This document shows, in pieces, positions 1 to 7,937 of a stretch of DNA of 35,743 nt. The stretch lies in the IMG/VR virus record IMGVR_UViG_3300049446_000001, positions 1 to 35,743 of that record. One strand, 5' to 3'. This stretch comes from a virus. A program made the translations under genes and the position numbers. The stretch's first letter is position 1, and the number at the start of each line of letters is the position of its first letter. The notes below the pieces were generated by a model. That model was not told the origin of the DNA. It did no database searches and worked only from the letters and a program-made list of their open reading frames with translations.

Positions 1-39
1 TGTGGTCAGTTGGCAGATCGAGGAAGTGAACCACGCGCC

Positions 40-534
40 ATGATCGGTCTAGGCAGACTCTATGCGGTCAGCTTCGCGGCGGTCTCTGTGACGGCCCAGC
101 AGGACTTCTTCTACGTCAAGCCAGCCACGGACAAGATCTGCATCATCGAGGCCATCTATCTCTCGAACGTCGGCATCGGCGCTGATGCGGGTGACGCTCA
201 GGAGGAACTCTACGCACTGGCACTCTCCTATCTTCCTTCCACGGTCACGGCAGGGACCGGCGGATCCTCGGTGACGCCAGCTCCTTTATCGGTGAATGAT
301 GCCGCGGCTGGATTCGCGGCTTGCGTGAATGACACGGGGAAGGCGACGACGAACGGAACTGCGATCACGCGGCACTCCGACGGTTGGAATGTCCGCGTGC
401 CGTACATCTGGCTTCCACCGCCTGAGCATCGGACGATCGTGGCCAACGCTGCGGCTATCACGTTGCAGTTGAACTCCACACCGACCGACGCAATCCTGAT
501 CAGCGGGACGATGCTCGTGAGAGAGATGCCGTGA
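40..534 (+). CDS. Conserved phage virion-type protein
   Basis: This 164-residue protein is rich in beta-prone segments and has no signal peptide or membrane segment. The N-terminus (YAVSFAAVSVTAQQDFF), the central glycine/proline loop and the C-terminal SGTMLVREMP resemble a family of small phage proteins encoded near head genes. Their exact role is not known to me. The frame stays open to the left edge and a TTG lies at 10. I chose ATG 40 because it places the first family-like strand about eight residues in. AGGAAG at 21-26 is a distant ribosome site. It overlaps the next small ORF by 4 bp. A capsid decoration or head-surface role is inference from its place in the operon. Confidence 0.65.
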   Translation: MIGLGRLYAVSFAAVSVTAQQDFFYVKPATDKICIIEAIYLSNVGIGADAGDAQEELYALALSYLPSTVTAGTGGSSVTPAPLSVNDAAAGFAACVNDTGKATTNGTAITRHSDGWNVRVPYIWLPPPEHRTIVANAAAITLQLNSTPTDAILISGTMLVREMP

Positions 535-653
535 GCGGTGTCTATCGTCGTGCCTGGTTCCGTCCTCAGCGCGTATTGCGTCGGAGGACTTGGGTTGGCA
601 CGAAGACGGCGGTCGTCAAGACGTTCATCATCTGGATCCAAGACCGCTTCTAG
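531..653 (+). CDS. Small basic protein (40 aa), hypothetical
   Basis: A GTG start overlaps the preceding stop (GTGA), which suggests translational coupling. The product is 40 residues, very basic in the first half (RR and RRR clusters) and more hydrophobic in the second (KTFIIWIQDRF). It fills the gap up to the strong ribosome site of the next gene. I recognise no family. It could be a real short peptide or a chance ORF. Support comes from the overlap and from a gap otherwise empty in an operon with almost no free space. Confidence 0.35.
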   Translation: MSGVYRRAWFRPQRVLRRRTWVGTKTAVVKTFIIWIQDRF

Positions 654-670
654 GAAAAGAGGAGGAGACT

Positions 671-994
671 GTGGCAACGTACACCCCGAAAGAGCTCAGG
701 ATCCCGACGGCCATCACGGCCTCGTACGCCACGGTCTACACGGCGACCGCAGTAACCGGCATCATGCGGAGCTACGCATTCACCGTCACGACCACGACGC
801 ACAACGCGTTCCTGTCGCGTGAGGCCGGAGCTTCGGGCACGCTGATCGTGGCGAACCAGGCGATCCCGATCACCGCGCCGCTGAAGGACAACGGCTGGTG
901 GGTCGTTCCGGCGTCGGGCATCCTTCAGGTGAAGGCCGACTCGATCGCCACCGACATCCCTAACTTCGGTGCATGGGGCTACGAGTTTGTCTAA
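671..994 (+). CDS. Putative virion protein, beta-rich
   Basis: The 107-residue protein starts at GTG 671, preceded by GGAGGAG at 661-667 at ideal spacing. A longer frame reaches back to 590 but has no ribosome site. The sequence is dominated by short beta-like, Thr/Ala/Val-rich segments (TAITASYATVYTATAV, TLIVANQAIPI) and ends in GAWGYEFV. There are no cysteines, signal peptide or membrane segments. This fits a small structural or decoration protein, as does the position at the start of the head gene run. No specific family is recognised, so the role is inference. Confidence 0.6.
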   Translation: MATYTPKELRIPTAITASYATVYTATAVTGIMRSYAFTVTTTTHNAFLSREAGASGTLIVANQAIPITAPLKDNGWWVVPASGILQVKADSIATDIPNFGAWGYEFV

Positions 995-1385
995 AGAAGA
1001 GCCGTTCGCAACGCGGGAAGATCTGGCTTGGGCAGGTGGCTTGTTCGAGGGGGAGGGCTGCCTAGCTATGTACGTCAAACCGAAGCGAAACGGGACAGGA
1101 CGATGCGTCCCGGCCATCCATGCACAACTCGGCTCTACCGACCTGGATGTGCTGGAGAAGTTCGCCTCGATTGTTGGAGTCGGCCACCTCACTGGACCGT
1201 ACGCCCATAAAGGTCGCAAGACGAGTTGGACATGGCAAACAGGTAAGTTCGAGCACGTTCAGGCGCTCGTTGCGATGCTGTGGCCCTGGCTTGGGCGACG
1301 ACGTCGGGTTCGTGCGCGGGAGATCATTCGTGCCCGAATAGAGCATGGTTGGTTCAATCAGCGCGGCCGAGTAACGGTGCAGTAG
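969..1385 (+). CDS. LAGLIDADG-type homing endonuclease
   Basis: Single-motif LAGLIDADG protein of 138 residues. The signature AWAGGLFEGEGC lies near residues 21-32 and carries the acidic residue of the metal-binding helix. Single-motif members act as homodimers, cleave long DNA sites and promote their own copying. The C-terminal half is basic (GRRRRVRAREIIRARI), fitting DNA contact. The GTG 969 start overlaps the preceding gene by 26 bp. TTG 987 is an alternative that shortens the protein by six residues. No intron or intein boundary is visible, so it looks free-standing. Its small size could alternatively mean a domesticated regulator. Confidence 0.75.
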   Translation: MHGATSLSKEEPFATREDLAWAGGLFEGEGCLAMYVKPKRNGTGRCVPAIHAQLGSTDLDVLEKFASIVGVGHLTGPYAHKGRKTSWTWQTGKFEHVQALVAMLWPWLGRRRRVRAREIIRARIEHGWFNQRGRVTVQ

Positions 1386-1388
1386 CTG

Positions 1389-1580
1389 ATGACTGTGCCG
1401 ATCCTCGGTGAGCCCGACCGACCCGGCGTCACGGTCATCAAGCGCGGCGTCTTCGTCTACGAGTGTCCGACCTGCCGCAAGCGGGAGCGGTTCGATGACG
1501 CCTACGGGCCTGCATGCACGGGTCCTGGTGCGACGGATCAGCACCCGATGCGGCTCATGGCGTTGCTGGGTCGGACATGA
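1389..1580 (+). CDS. Small zinc-ribbon-like protein
   Basis: A 63-residue protein containing YECPTC near residues 24-29 and a later PACTGP followed by HP. This is the spacing of a small zinc ribbon or knuckle with three cysteines and possibly a histidine. Small Cys-motif proteins of this kind are common among phage neck and head genes and are sometimes annotated as FmdB-like. It starts three bases after the homing endonuclease stop and overlaps the glycosyltransferase start (ATGA), so it is probably translated in the same operon. Zinc binding and function are inferred. Confidence 0.6.
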   Translation: MTVPILGEPDRPGVTVIKRGVFVYECPTCRKRERFDDAYGPACTGPGATDQHPMRLMALLGRT

Positions 1581-2674
1581 GGCTGCACGTCGTCAGCCTG
1601 CCCCATAGTCAGACCACTCGCGAGTACGACACGTGTGCGTTCACGGCGAAGGTCCGCAAGTTCGCGGACATGATGACGAGCCTCTCGCACGAGGTTTACC
1701 TCTATGCAGGGGATGAGAACGACGCCGAAGTCACCGAGCTCGTGATCTGCATCACGCGGCAGGAGCAGCGGGATCTCGGCATCCCGGGCCCTGAGCGTGT
1801 GTTCGATGCGTCGTTCGACATACGCGAGCCGCAGTGGCAGCTGATGAACGCTCGAGCGATCGAGGGGATCGAGGAACGCAAGCAACCAGGTGACCTCTTG
1901 TGTGTCATGGCGGGCTGGAACCACAAGCCGATCATGGATGCAACGGGGCTTCGGACGGTGGAGTTCGGGATCGGGTATCCGGGAAGCTTCGCGCCGTTCC
2001 GGGTGTTCGAGTCCTTCGCATGGATGCACGCCACCTACGCGGCCCAGCAAGGACTGTCGCAGGCCGATGGCCGCTTCTACGACGTCGTCATCCCGTCCTA
2101 CTTCGAGGCGGATGCGTTCCCGATGGGCGATGGTTCGGGAGGTTACCTCCTCTACATCGGCCGGCTGACGCAGCGCAAAGGCCTCGCCGTGGTCAAGGAT
2201 CTCGCCGAGCGAACCGGCCTACCGTTGGTCGTGGCTGGCGACGGTGAGCCAGAGTGGATCCCACCCGAGTGCACCTACATCGGACACGTCAACCCTGAGC
2301 AACGGGCCAAGGCCATGGGCGATGCGATCGCGACCGTGGTGCCGACCCTCTACCTAGAGCCGTTCGGGTCGGTGGCCTGCGAGTCGATGATGTGCGGAAC
2401 GCCCGTCCTCACGACCGACTGGGGAGCCTTCACCGAGACTGTGGTTCAGGGCAGGGACGGATGGCGCTGTCGGACCCTTGGCGAGTTCGAGTGGGCCGCG
2501 CTGCACGCCACCGAGCTCGACCGACACGTGATCCGAGCCAACGCCATGGCACGATTCTCCACCGAGAACGTCCGTTGGCAGTATGACCGCTACCTCCGAA
2601 AGATCGCTGCGCTGGATGATGTCGGTTGGTACGAAGCGGCCACTCCTCCGATGCCTGAGCTGATAGGAGCCTGA
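1577..2674 (+). CDS. GT4-family glycosyltransferase (GT-B fold)
   Basis: 365 residues starting at ATG 1577, which overlaps the previous stop by 4 bp. The C-terminal half has the hallmarks of a retaining GT4 enzyme: the donor-domain opening YIGRLTQRKG at residues 193-202 and an EX7E motif, E261-P-F-G...E269, followed by MMCGTPVLTTDWGAF. These bind the nucleotide-sugar diphosphate. The N-terminal Rossmann-like domain (MRLHVVSLPHS) would bind the acceptor. There is no membrane segment. Its place among head genes suggests glycosylation of virion protein or of a host surface glycan. It may cooperate with the fucose cassette at 9250-14004. Sugar and acceptor cannot be read from sequence. Confidence 0.85.
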   Translation: MRLHVVSLPHSQTTREYDTCAFTAKVRKFADMMTSLSHEVYLYAGDENDAEVTELVICITRQEQRDLGIPGPERVFDASFDIREPQWQLMNARAIEGIEERKQPGDLLCVMAGWNHKPIMDATGLRTVEFGIGYPGSFAPFRVFESFAWMHATYAAQQGLSQADGRFYDVVIPSYFEADAFPMGDGSGGYLLYIGRLTQRKGLAVVKDLAERTGLPLVVAGDGEPEWIPPECTYIGHVNPEQRAKAMGDAIATVVPTLYLEPFGSVACESMMCGTPVLTTDWGAFTETVVQGRDGWRCRTLGEFEWAALHATELDRHVIRANAMARFSTENVRWQYDRYLRKIAALDDVGWYEAATPPMPELIGA

Positions 2675-3312
2675 TGGACCCCTTCATCTCCTCCGAGGAC
2701 CTCGCCGCGTTCATGGGGGGAGCGACCATCGAACCGGCACTCGAGGCGATCGCCTTGGATGCGGGTTGTCAGTTGGTCAGGGACTACCTCGAGCAGACGG
2801 TCAACCTCGTCCGCGACGACATCGAGTTTCACGATGGCACAGGTCGAGAAGGCCTGCTACTCAAGGAGCTCCCTGTCATCGAGGTCACGTTAGTCTCCGA
2901 GGATGCCACCGACCTCGCCGAGGACACCGACTACATCGCCTGGAAGGGTGGAGGGATCCTCTGGCGCCAGGGTGGTCAGACCATCCCCTCGAAGTGGGCC
3001 TCGGGTCGACAGAACGTCGAGGTGATTTACGACCACGGATGGGCGATCTCCCAGGATGACGTGGTCGAGACCTCAGAGGGCTTCGAGGTCGACTTGGTGC
3101 CCTCCTCTATCCGACTGGCGGCCTTGGAGGCTGCGGCCCGGATCGTGAGGGCGCCTTCTCTGGCTGCTGTTGCCTCCGGGATCACGGGGGAGACGATCGG
3201 TGCCTACTCGTATACGGCGAGCCTCGGAGCCATGTCCTCAGTCATCGCGGCTGGCCTATTGGCCGAGGAGAAGCTGAGCCTGGATCGGTATCGGCCTGGA
3301 GGACGGGCATGA
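2674..3312 (+). CDS. Head-tail connector protein (gp6-like)
   Basis: 212 residues. The helical N-terminus (ISSEDLAAFMG, then a helix with CQLVRDYLEQTVN), a central beta part (LLLKELPVIEVTLV, DYIAWKGGGILWR, NVEVIYDHGW) and a helical C-terminus match gp6-like/YqbG-type head-tail connectors. These form a ring under the portal and gate the packaged DNA. The start overlaps the glycosyltransferase stop by one base and GGAG lies at 2666-2669. Finding it upstream of the terminase, rather than after the capsid gene with the other neck proteins, is a gene-order departure. The fold assignment rests on pattern alone. Confidence 0.7.
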   Translation: MDPFISSEDLAAFMGGATIEPALEAIALDAGCQLVRDYLEQTVNLVRDDIEFHDGTGREGLLLKELPVIEVTLVSEDATDLAEDTDYIAWKGGGILWRQGGQTIPSKWASGRQNVEVIYDHGWAISQDDVVETSEGFEVDLVPSSIRLAALEAAARIVRAPSLAAVASGITGETIGAYSYTASLGAMSSVIAAGLLAEEKLSLDRYRPGGRA

Positions 3313-3419
3313 GCAGGAGGGGGAGGGTCGGATTCTTCGGCCGCTCGCGCAGTTCCCTGGGGTCTAGCGAGCACATTCCGGAACGATTTCGCGTTTCCGC
3401 GACCGCAGAGGCCGGATAG
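3309..3419 (+). CDS. Possible 36-aa basic peptide
   Basis: A 36-codon frame starts at ATG 3309, overlapping the connector stop by 4 bp, and ends five bases before the small terminase gene. The product is rich in Arg and Ser, with no motif. The overlap is typical of genuine genes here. However, the stretch is also where a packaging recognition site could lie, and the peptide may be incidental. Confidence 0.25.
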   Translation: MSRRGRVGFFGRSRSSLGSSEHIPERFRVSATAEAG

Positions 3420-3424
3420 TCGAA
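3309..3424 (+). other. Short gap before terminase; possible packaging-site region
   Basis: Stretch upstream of the small terminase. It contains an 8-bp palindrome TTCCGGAA at 3376-3383 and a CGCG-TTTC-CGCG inverted repeat at 3390-3401. Small terminases often recognise sites in or next to their own gene, so this is a reasonable place to look for cos or pac. Nothing in the sequence proves it. Confidence 0.2.
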
Positions 3425-3898
3425 ATGGGCCGTCCTTCCAAGTTCACGACCGACCGTCGCCAGAAACTGTTGGACGGCAGGCGGCTCGGGCTCTCAGGAG
3501 AGACGTGCGCTGGTCTGGCCGGGATTGGTGAGACGACGCTCCGAGAATGGCTCGAACGTGGTCGGAACGAGGATGTTGGTCCCTACGCCGACTTCCACGT
3601 CGAGTGGCTCCGAGCGTCGGCCCAGCCGCGGCAATACCTCGCGGCGATCGTCTACGATGCGGCTCGGGACCGCCCGGAACTCGCGCTCAAGGCCCTCGAA
3701 CGGCTTGAGCCGAACTATCGACTGCCCGATCGAAACGCTCCCGTCTTCGCACCCGTCACGATGATCGAGCTGGACCTCGGTGACCGGCCTCGGTCGGGAG
3801 AACTGGTCGAAGGCAGGGTGATCGATGTCACGCAAGAGTCAAGCCGCCCGGGTCGTCTACCAGCGGGGTCAGGACCAGCCGCCGGTAAGGCTTCCTAG
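3425..3898 (+). CDS. terS: Terminase small subunit
   Basis: 157 residues. The N-terminus GRPSKFTTDRRQKLL is followed by a helix-turn-helix (ETCAGLAGIGETTLREWLERG, residues about 26-46), typical of phage small terminases that bind the packaging site and recruit the large subunit. A helical middle (YLAAIVYDAARDRPELALKALER) would form the oligomerisation part. The C-terminus is Pro/Gly-rich and overlaps the large-subunit gene by 74 bp in another frame. Its position directly before an unambiguous large terminase supports the call. Confidence 0.8.
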   Translation: MGRPSKFTTDRRQKLLDGRRLGLSGETCAGLAGIGETTLREWLERGRNEDVGPYADFHVEWLRASAQPRQYLAAIVYDAARDRPELALKALERLEPNYRLPDRNAPVFAPVTMIELDLGDRPRSGELVEGRVIDVTQESSRPGRLPAGSGPAAGKAS

Positions 3899-5102
3899 CC
3901 TCCATCCGCTCCAGAACGAGATCAAGGAGGATGACGCCCGGTTCAAGGTCGTCGTCTGCGGGCGCCAGTTCGGCAAGACGACACTTGGCGTGGTGATGTG
4001 CCTCGAGGAGGCCTTACTCGGCGGGGATGTGTGGTGGGTGGCGCCGACCTTCCCTCTCGCCGATGAGGGCTGGCGGGATATCGAGAAGCTGATAGCCCAG
4101 ATCCCGGGATCGAGGACCGAGGGTCGGCCGATCTGGCGGGCTACGTTGCCGGGAGGCGGGACGATCCAGGTCAAGTCCGCCGACAACCCGGACTCGCTCC
4201 GGGGCGCAACCTTGGACGGGTTGGTCCTCGACGAGGCTGCGATCGCGAAGCATGAGACATGGCCGACCCTCCGTCCGACGCTGACGATCCGTGAAGGCTG
4301 GGCGATGTTCATCTCGACCCCTCACGGGACGAACTGGTTCTACGATCTCTACGAGGGGGTTCCGAAGCAGGAAGGCTGGAAGCGGTGGACCTTCCCATCC
4401 GTGGGTTCACCGTTCGTTTCGCCAGAGGAGGTCGAGAAGGCTCGCCGCGGAGGCATGTCGTCTCTGCTGTTCGCTCAGGAGTTCCTGGCCGAGTTCATCA
4501 GCTACGCGAGCGGCGTCTTCCGGGCGGATTGGTTCAAGCACTACCGCCTCGACCCGACCTCCGAAGAACCGATCTATATGCTCGGTGATGAGGCGGTCCT
4601 GCTTTCGGATTGCGAGGTTTTCCATACGGTCGACCTGGCGTTCAGCAAGGCCGAGGACGCCGACTACACGGTGGTCTTGTCGTGGGCCCAGACGCCCAAG
4701 CAGCACCTGATCCTGCTGGACATGCAGCGGGATCGCTATGAGGGGTTCGACATCTTGCCGGTGCTCCGGCGCACCTATGACCGCTGGGGCGGAGTCATCG
4801 TTGTCGAGCGGGTCCAGCGGGGGATTCAGATCATCGAGGAAGCGAACCGGACGGGCCTGGTTCTCAAGGAAGTCCGAGCCGAGAAGGACAAGAAGATCCG
4901 GGCCCAACTGGCCTCAGCCCGCATGGAGTCGGGTCGGCTCTGGTTCCCGCCGGCATCCACGCCGTGGTTCTCCGAGGTTGAGGACGAGATGCTCGCGTTC
5001 CCCGAAGGAAAGCATGACGACATCGTGGACTGCGTGAGTTATGCCGTCGCGCATGCGGCCAAGCGGAGCGTGTACGAGTCAAGGGGCATCGTGAGTGTCT
5101 AG
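3825..5102 (+). CDS. terL: Terminase large subunit
   Basis: 425 residues, normal length. ATPase domain: Walker A GRQFGKTT at residues 46-53, Walker B LVLDE at 133-137, and a coupling motif FISTPHG at 162-168. RNase H-like nuclease domain: acidic residues D270 (TVDLAF), E328 (VVERV) and D398/D399 with D402 (HDDIVD). The enzyme pumps DNA into proheads through the portal and cuts the concatemer. The start lies inside the end of the small terminase gene. The portal gene follows after nine bases. All key residues are present, so it should be functional. Confidence 0.95.
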   Translation: MSRKSQAARVVYQRGQDQPPVRLPSLHPLQNEIKEDDARFKVVVCGRQFGKTTLGVVMCLEEALLGGDVWWVAPTFPLADEGWRDIEKLIAQIPGSRTEGRPIWRATLPGGGTIQVKSADNPDSLRGATLDGLVLDEAAIAKHETWPTLRPTLTIREGWAMFISTPHGTNWFYDLYEGVPKQEGWKRWTFPSVGSPFVSPEEVEKARRGGMSSLLFAQEFLAEFISYASGVFRADWFKHYRLDPTSEEPIYMLGDEAVLLSDCEVFHTVDLAFSKAEDADYTVVLSWAQTPKQHLILLDMQRDRYEGFDILPVLRRTYDRWGGVIVVERVQRGIQIIEEANRTGLVLKEVRAEKDKKIRAQLASARMESGRLWFPPASTPWFSEVEDEMLAFPEGKHDDIVDCVSYAVAHAAKRSVYESRGIVSV

Positions 5103-5111
5103 AGGAGCCAG

Positions 5112-6614
5112 ATGGCCGAACGACGACTGAGGCTCTTCAGACGTAAGGCACGGACCAAGGCAGCGGGCGAAGCTATCGCCACGCCTGCGCTGATGCAGGT
5201 GCTGGCGGGCCTCGACGGTTCCGCCGCCGGTTACGGAACCGTCTACCGCAAGGTGACTCCGGTCCGCACGGTGATCGACTACCTCGCGGATGCGATCGCC
5301 TCGACGCCCCTCAAGGTCTACCGTCGCGCTCCGAACGGTCGGCCGGAGGCCTTCGACCATCCGCTCGCAGTGCTGCTTCGCAACCCGAACCCAGACCTGT
5401 CGGCCTACGACCTGATCTGGCGCCTCGCTGCGGACCTCGCGATCTACGCGAACCATTACTGGCTCATGGGCGCTCGGGGCGGGAAGCCTCAGATCACGCC
5501 GTTGCCGCCGTTCCGCGTGACGCCGCGTGGCGGGGACCTGCTTCGTGCCGCAACCTACGACTTCTTCTCACAGACTGGACTGCCGCCAGCCTCGTACAGC
5601 GCGAGCGAGATCATCCACTTCCGGCTCTACGACCCCGAGGATCCACGGATCGGATCGTCGAAACTCGAAGCGCTCCGAACGACGGTCCTCGAGGAGGTCG
5701 AGGCCTCGAAGTACCGGCTCGGCCTGTGGAAGAACAACGCGAAGATCGGCGGGGTGCTGACGCATCCTGAGCACTTGTCCTCAGAGGCCGTGACCCGGCT
5801 CCAGACGAGCTTCGACAACACGTACGCCGGCCCGGAGAACTCGGGGAAGACCGCGGTCCTCGAGGAAGGCGCAAGGTGGACCCCCACCGCATCGACCGCG
5901 AGGGAATCGGAGTTCATCGAGGGCCGGGAGTTCGTCCTCGAGGCCACGGCCCGGGCATACAACATCCCGCTCGCGCTCCTGGGCCTCTCGCAGACCGCGA
6001 CCTACGCCTCGATGCGTGAGGCCCACAAGCAGCTCTACATGGACGTGCTGCCCCCCTGGTACGAGCGGATCCAGGCGGCCATCGAGCTTCAGCTGCTTCC
6101 GTTCTTCGGCGATCAGAACGTCTACGTGGAGTTCGTCGTCGACGGGAAGCTGCGCGGCGACTTCATCGATCGGATCGACGTGTTGAACAAGGCCATCGGA
6201 CGCCCTCACATGACCGTCCGCGAGGGACGAAAGCTGGAGAACCTCGACGACCGTCATGTCCCCGAAGATGACGAACTCGTCATCCCGGTCGGGCCGAACT
6301 TCGCGCTCGAAGGCATGGCCGTCGCGGCGCCAGCGTCCCCACCCGCCTTGGCTCCCGTGACCGCGCTACCGACGGCACAAACCGCTGCCTCGCAACTATC
6401 CGCGTTCTTTGCCCGCCAGGAGCGGTCGGTGATCCCGCGCCTCGCGGCGGGGCATGAGAAGGCGTTCGACCGTGAACGGTGGGACCGCGAACTTGCGGCG
6501 CTCGTCGGCCCCGAGCGAGCCGCAGAGATCAACCTGCGGACGCAGGTGCTGCTGATCACGGGATCTGATCCGCGTGAAGTGTTCGCCGAACTGAAACAGG
6601 TCCAGGTCGCCTAG
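5112..6614 (+). CDS. Portal protein, HK97 family
   Basis: 500 residues preceded by AGAGGAG at 5101-5107. HK97/SPP1-type portal features are visible: the N-terminal segment with a conserved helix (VRTVIDYLADAIASTPLKVYRR), the strand region around LMGARGGKPQITPLPPFRVTPR, the HFRLYDPEDPRIGSS segment, and the clip/crown part near residues 280-300 (AYNIPLALLGLSQTATYASM). Twelve copies form the channel vertex for DNA entry and exit. About 100 Ala/Pro-containing C-terminal residues after residue 400 extend past the core. The protease gene follows with a strong AGGAGG site. Confidence 0.92.
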   Translation: MAERRLRLFRRKARTKAAGEAIATPALMQVLAGLDGSAAGYGTVYRKVTPVRTVIDYLADAIASTPLKVYRRAPNGRPEAFDHPLAVLLRNPNPDLSAYDLIWRLAADLAIYANHYWLMGARGGKPQITPLPPFRVTPRGGDLLRAATYDFFSQTGLPPASYSASEIIHFRLYDPEDPRIGSSKLEALRTTVLEEVEASKYRLGLWKNNAKIGGVLTHPEHLSSEAVTRLQTSFDNTYAGPENSGKTAVLEEGARWTPTASTARESEFIEGREFVLEATARAYNIPLALLGLSQTATYASMREAHKQLYMDVLPPWYERIQAAIELQLLPFFGDQNVYVEFVVDGKLRGDFIDRIDVLNKAIGRPHMTVREGRKLENLDDRHVPEDDELVIPVGPNFALEGMAVAAPASPPALAPVTALPTAQTAASQLSAFFARQERSVIPRLAAGHEKAFDRERWDRELAALVGPERAAEINLRTQVLLITGSDPREVFAELKQVQVA

Positions 6615-6622
6615 GAGGACCG

Positions 6623-7891
6623 ATGTCAACCAAGATGCTCGAACAGGCGGAACTCAAGGCGGCCGTGGTCGCCGACCAGCACACGCTCGGTTTCTACATG
6701 CTGGCGTTCTCGAAGACGCCGGACAAGCAGGGCGACGTGATCGCGCCCGACGCGGCGGACGAGTGGCTGAAGTCCTTCTACGCAGCTGGCAATCCGCTGC
6801 CGATTTCCTTCACCCATTCGGCGGTGACCGATGCTGGCGATCCCTTCAACATCATCGGCTACGCCCCAGCAGATCCGCAGCACGTGTTCAAGGACGCTCA
6901 CGGCATCAAGGTGATCGCGAACCTCGACACGGCCGACAACCCCACGGCTCAGCAGGTCTACGCCTTGGCGAAGCGTGGCATCGTGACCGGGGCCTCGGTG
7001 GCGTATTTCACGACCCAAGCGGGGCAGATGCTTCAGAAGGACGGCTCGACGCTCATCACGAAGATCGAGGACATCATCGAGTGCGGTCCGTGCTTGGATC
7101 CGGCGAACGAGGACGCCTTCATCTTCGCCGTGAAGGCCTACACCGAAGAGCCGCTCCCGAGCACCACCCAGGCCCTGAAGGCGCATCTGGAAGGCCCCGT
7201 ACCCGCGGGACACGCTATGGCTACAGGGGCGGTGGACAAGGAGCCGCCGACGTTCCTACCGAACACCCACAAGCGTCTGCACGCAGCGGGGAATGCCGGT
7301 CATAGCCATCCCGGCTTGTCCGCGCAAACCAAAGCCGCCACGCTAGATGAGTCATCCTGGGACAAGGACGTGGCATTAGCTGCGTGCAACTCTGCCGGCG
7401 ATTACGGGCAGATCTGCGCGGGAGAGGTGGCCGCCGGAACGCCCGATCAACGGCAGCACTGGCGTCTCCCCCATCACTACCTCGGCAAGTCTGCCAACCA
7501 TGATGGCGTCATCGCTGCGCGGCAACGGTTCGACCAGACGCAAGGACTGACGAACAGCGCGGAGGCTCGGCGACACCTCTTCGAGGTGCATCGTCTTCCT
7601 TCCGATGCGACCCAGGCATCGCACGATCCAAAGGAGTTGCAGCTGACCTCGCTTGAGTTCATCGAGGCCACCGTCGTCTCGATGAAGGCCGGGCGCGTGA
7701 TCTCGGCCGCGAACCTCGCGAAGCTGCGCGCAGCGCAGGAAGTCATCAACGAACTTCTCGCCTTTGGCGAGTCTGAACTCGCTGCACCCAAGCAGAAGGC
7801 CGATGCCAACGGGGAAGAGCCACAGGCCAACCCGGATGAGCAGGGTCCAGACGCGGAGTTGCGGCGCCAGCTGGCTTCGTTCCTGACGTAG
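6623..7891 (+). CDS. Prohead protease (S78-like) with long C-terminal extension
   Basis: 422 residues, about twice a minimal HK97 prohead protease. Residues 1-175 form the protease: QGDVIAPDA, H65 in ISFTHS, S125 in VTGASVAYF, and a closing ECGPCLDPANEDAFIFAVKAY segment, consistent with the His/Ser dyad of the herpes-protease-like fold. Residues about 230-325 hold a separate conserved block (SSWD..., YGQICAGE, HWRLPHHYLG, TQGLTN) also seen in other phage protease fusions. The tail after 335 is helical and probably acts as scaffold. The protease matures the capsid by cutting the delta domain. AGGAGG lies at 6613-6618. Confidence 0.85.
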   Translation: MSTKMLEQAELKAAVVADQHTLGFYMLAFSKTPDKQGDVIAPDAADEWLKSFYAAGNPLPISFTHSAVTDAGDPFNIIGYAPADPQHVFKDAHGIKVIANLDTADNPTAQQVYALAKRGIVTGASVAYFTTQAGQMLQKDGSTLITKIEDIIECGPCLDPANEDAFIFAVKAYTEEPLPSTTQALKAHLEGPVPAGHAMATGAVDKEPPTFLPNTHKRLHAAGNAGHSHPGLSAQTKAATLDESSWDKDVALAACNSAGDYGQICAGEVAAGTPDQRQHWRLPHHYLGKSANHDGVIAARQRFDQTQGLTNSAEARRHLFEVHRLPSDATQASHDPKELQLTSLEFIEATVVSMKAGRVISAANLAKLRAAQEVINELLAFGESELAAPKQKADANGEEPQANPDEQGPDAELRRQLASFLT

Positions 7892-7937
7892 CCGGCCCCA
7901 GGCCCAGGGTTACGGGCGTACCCCGAAAGGAGATGGC

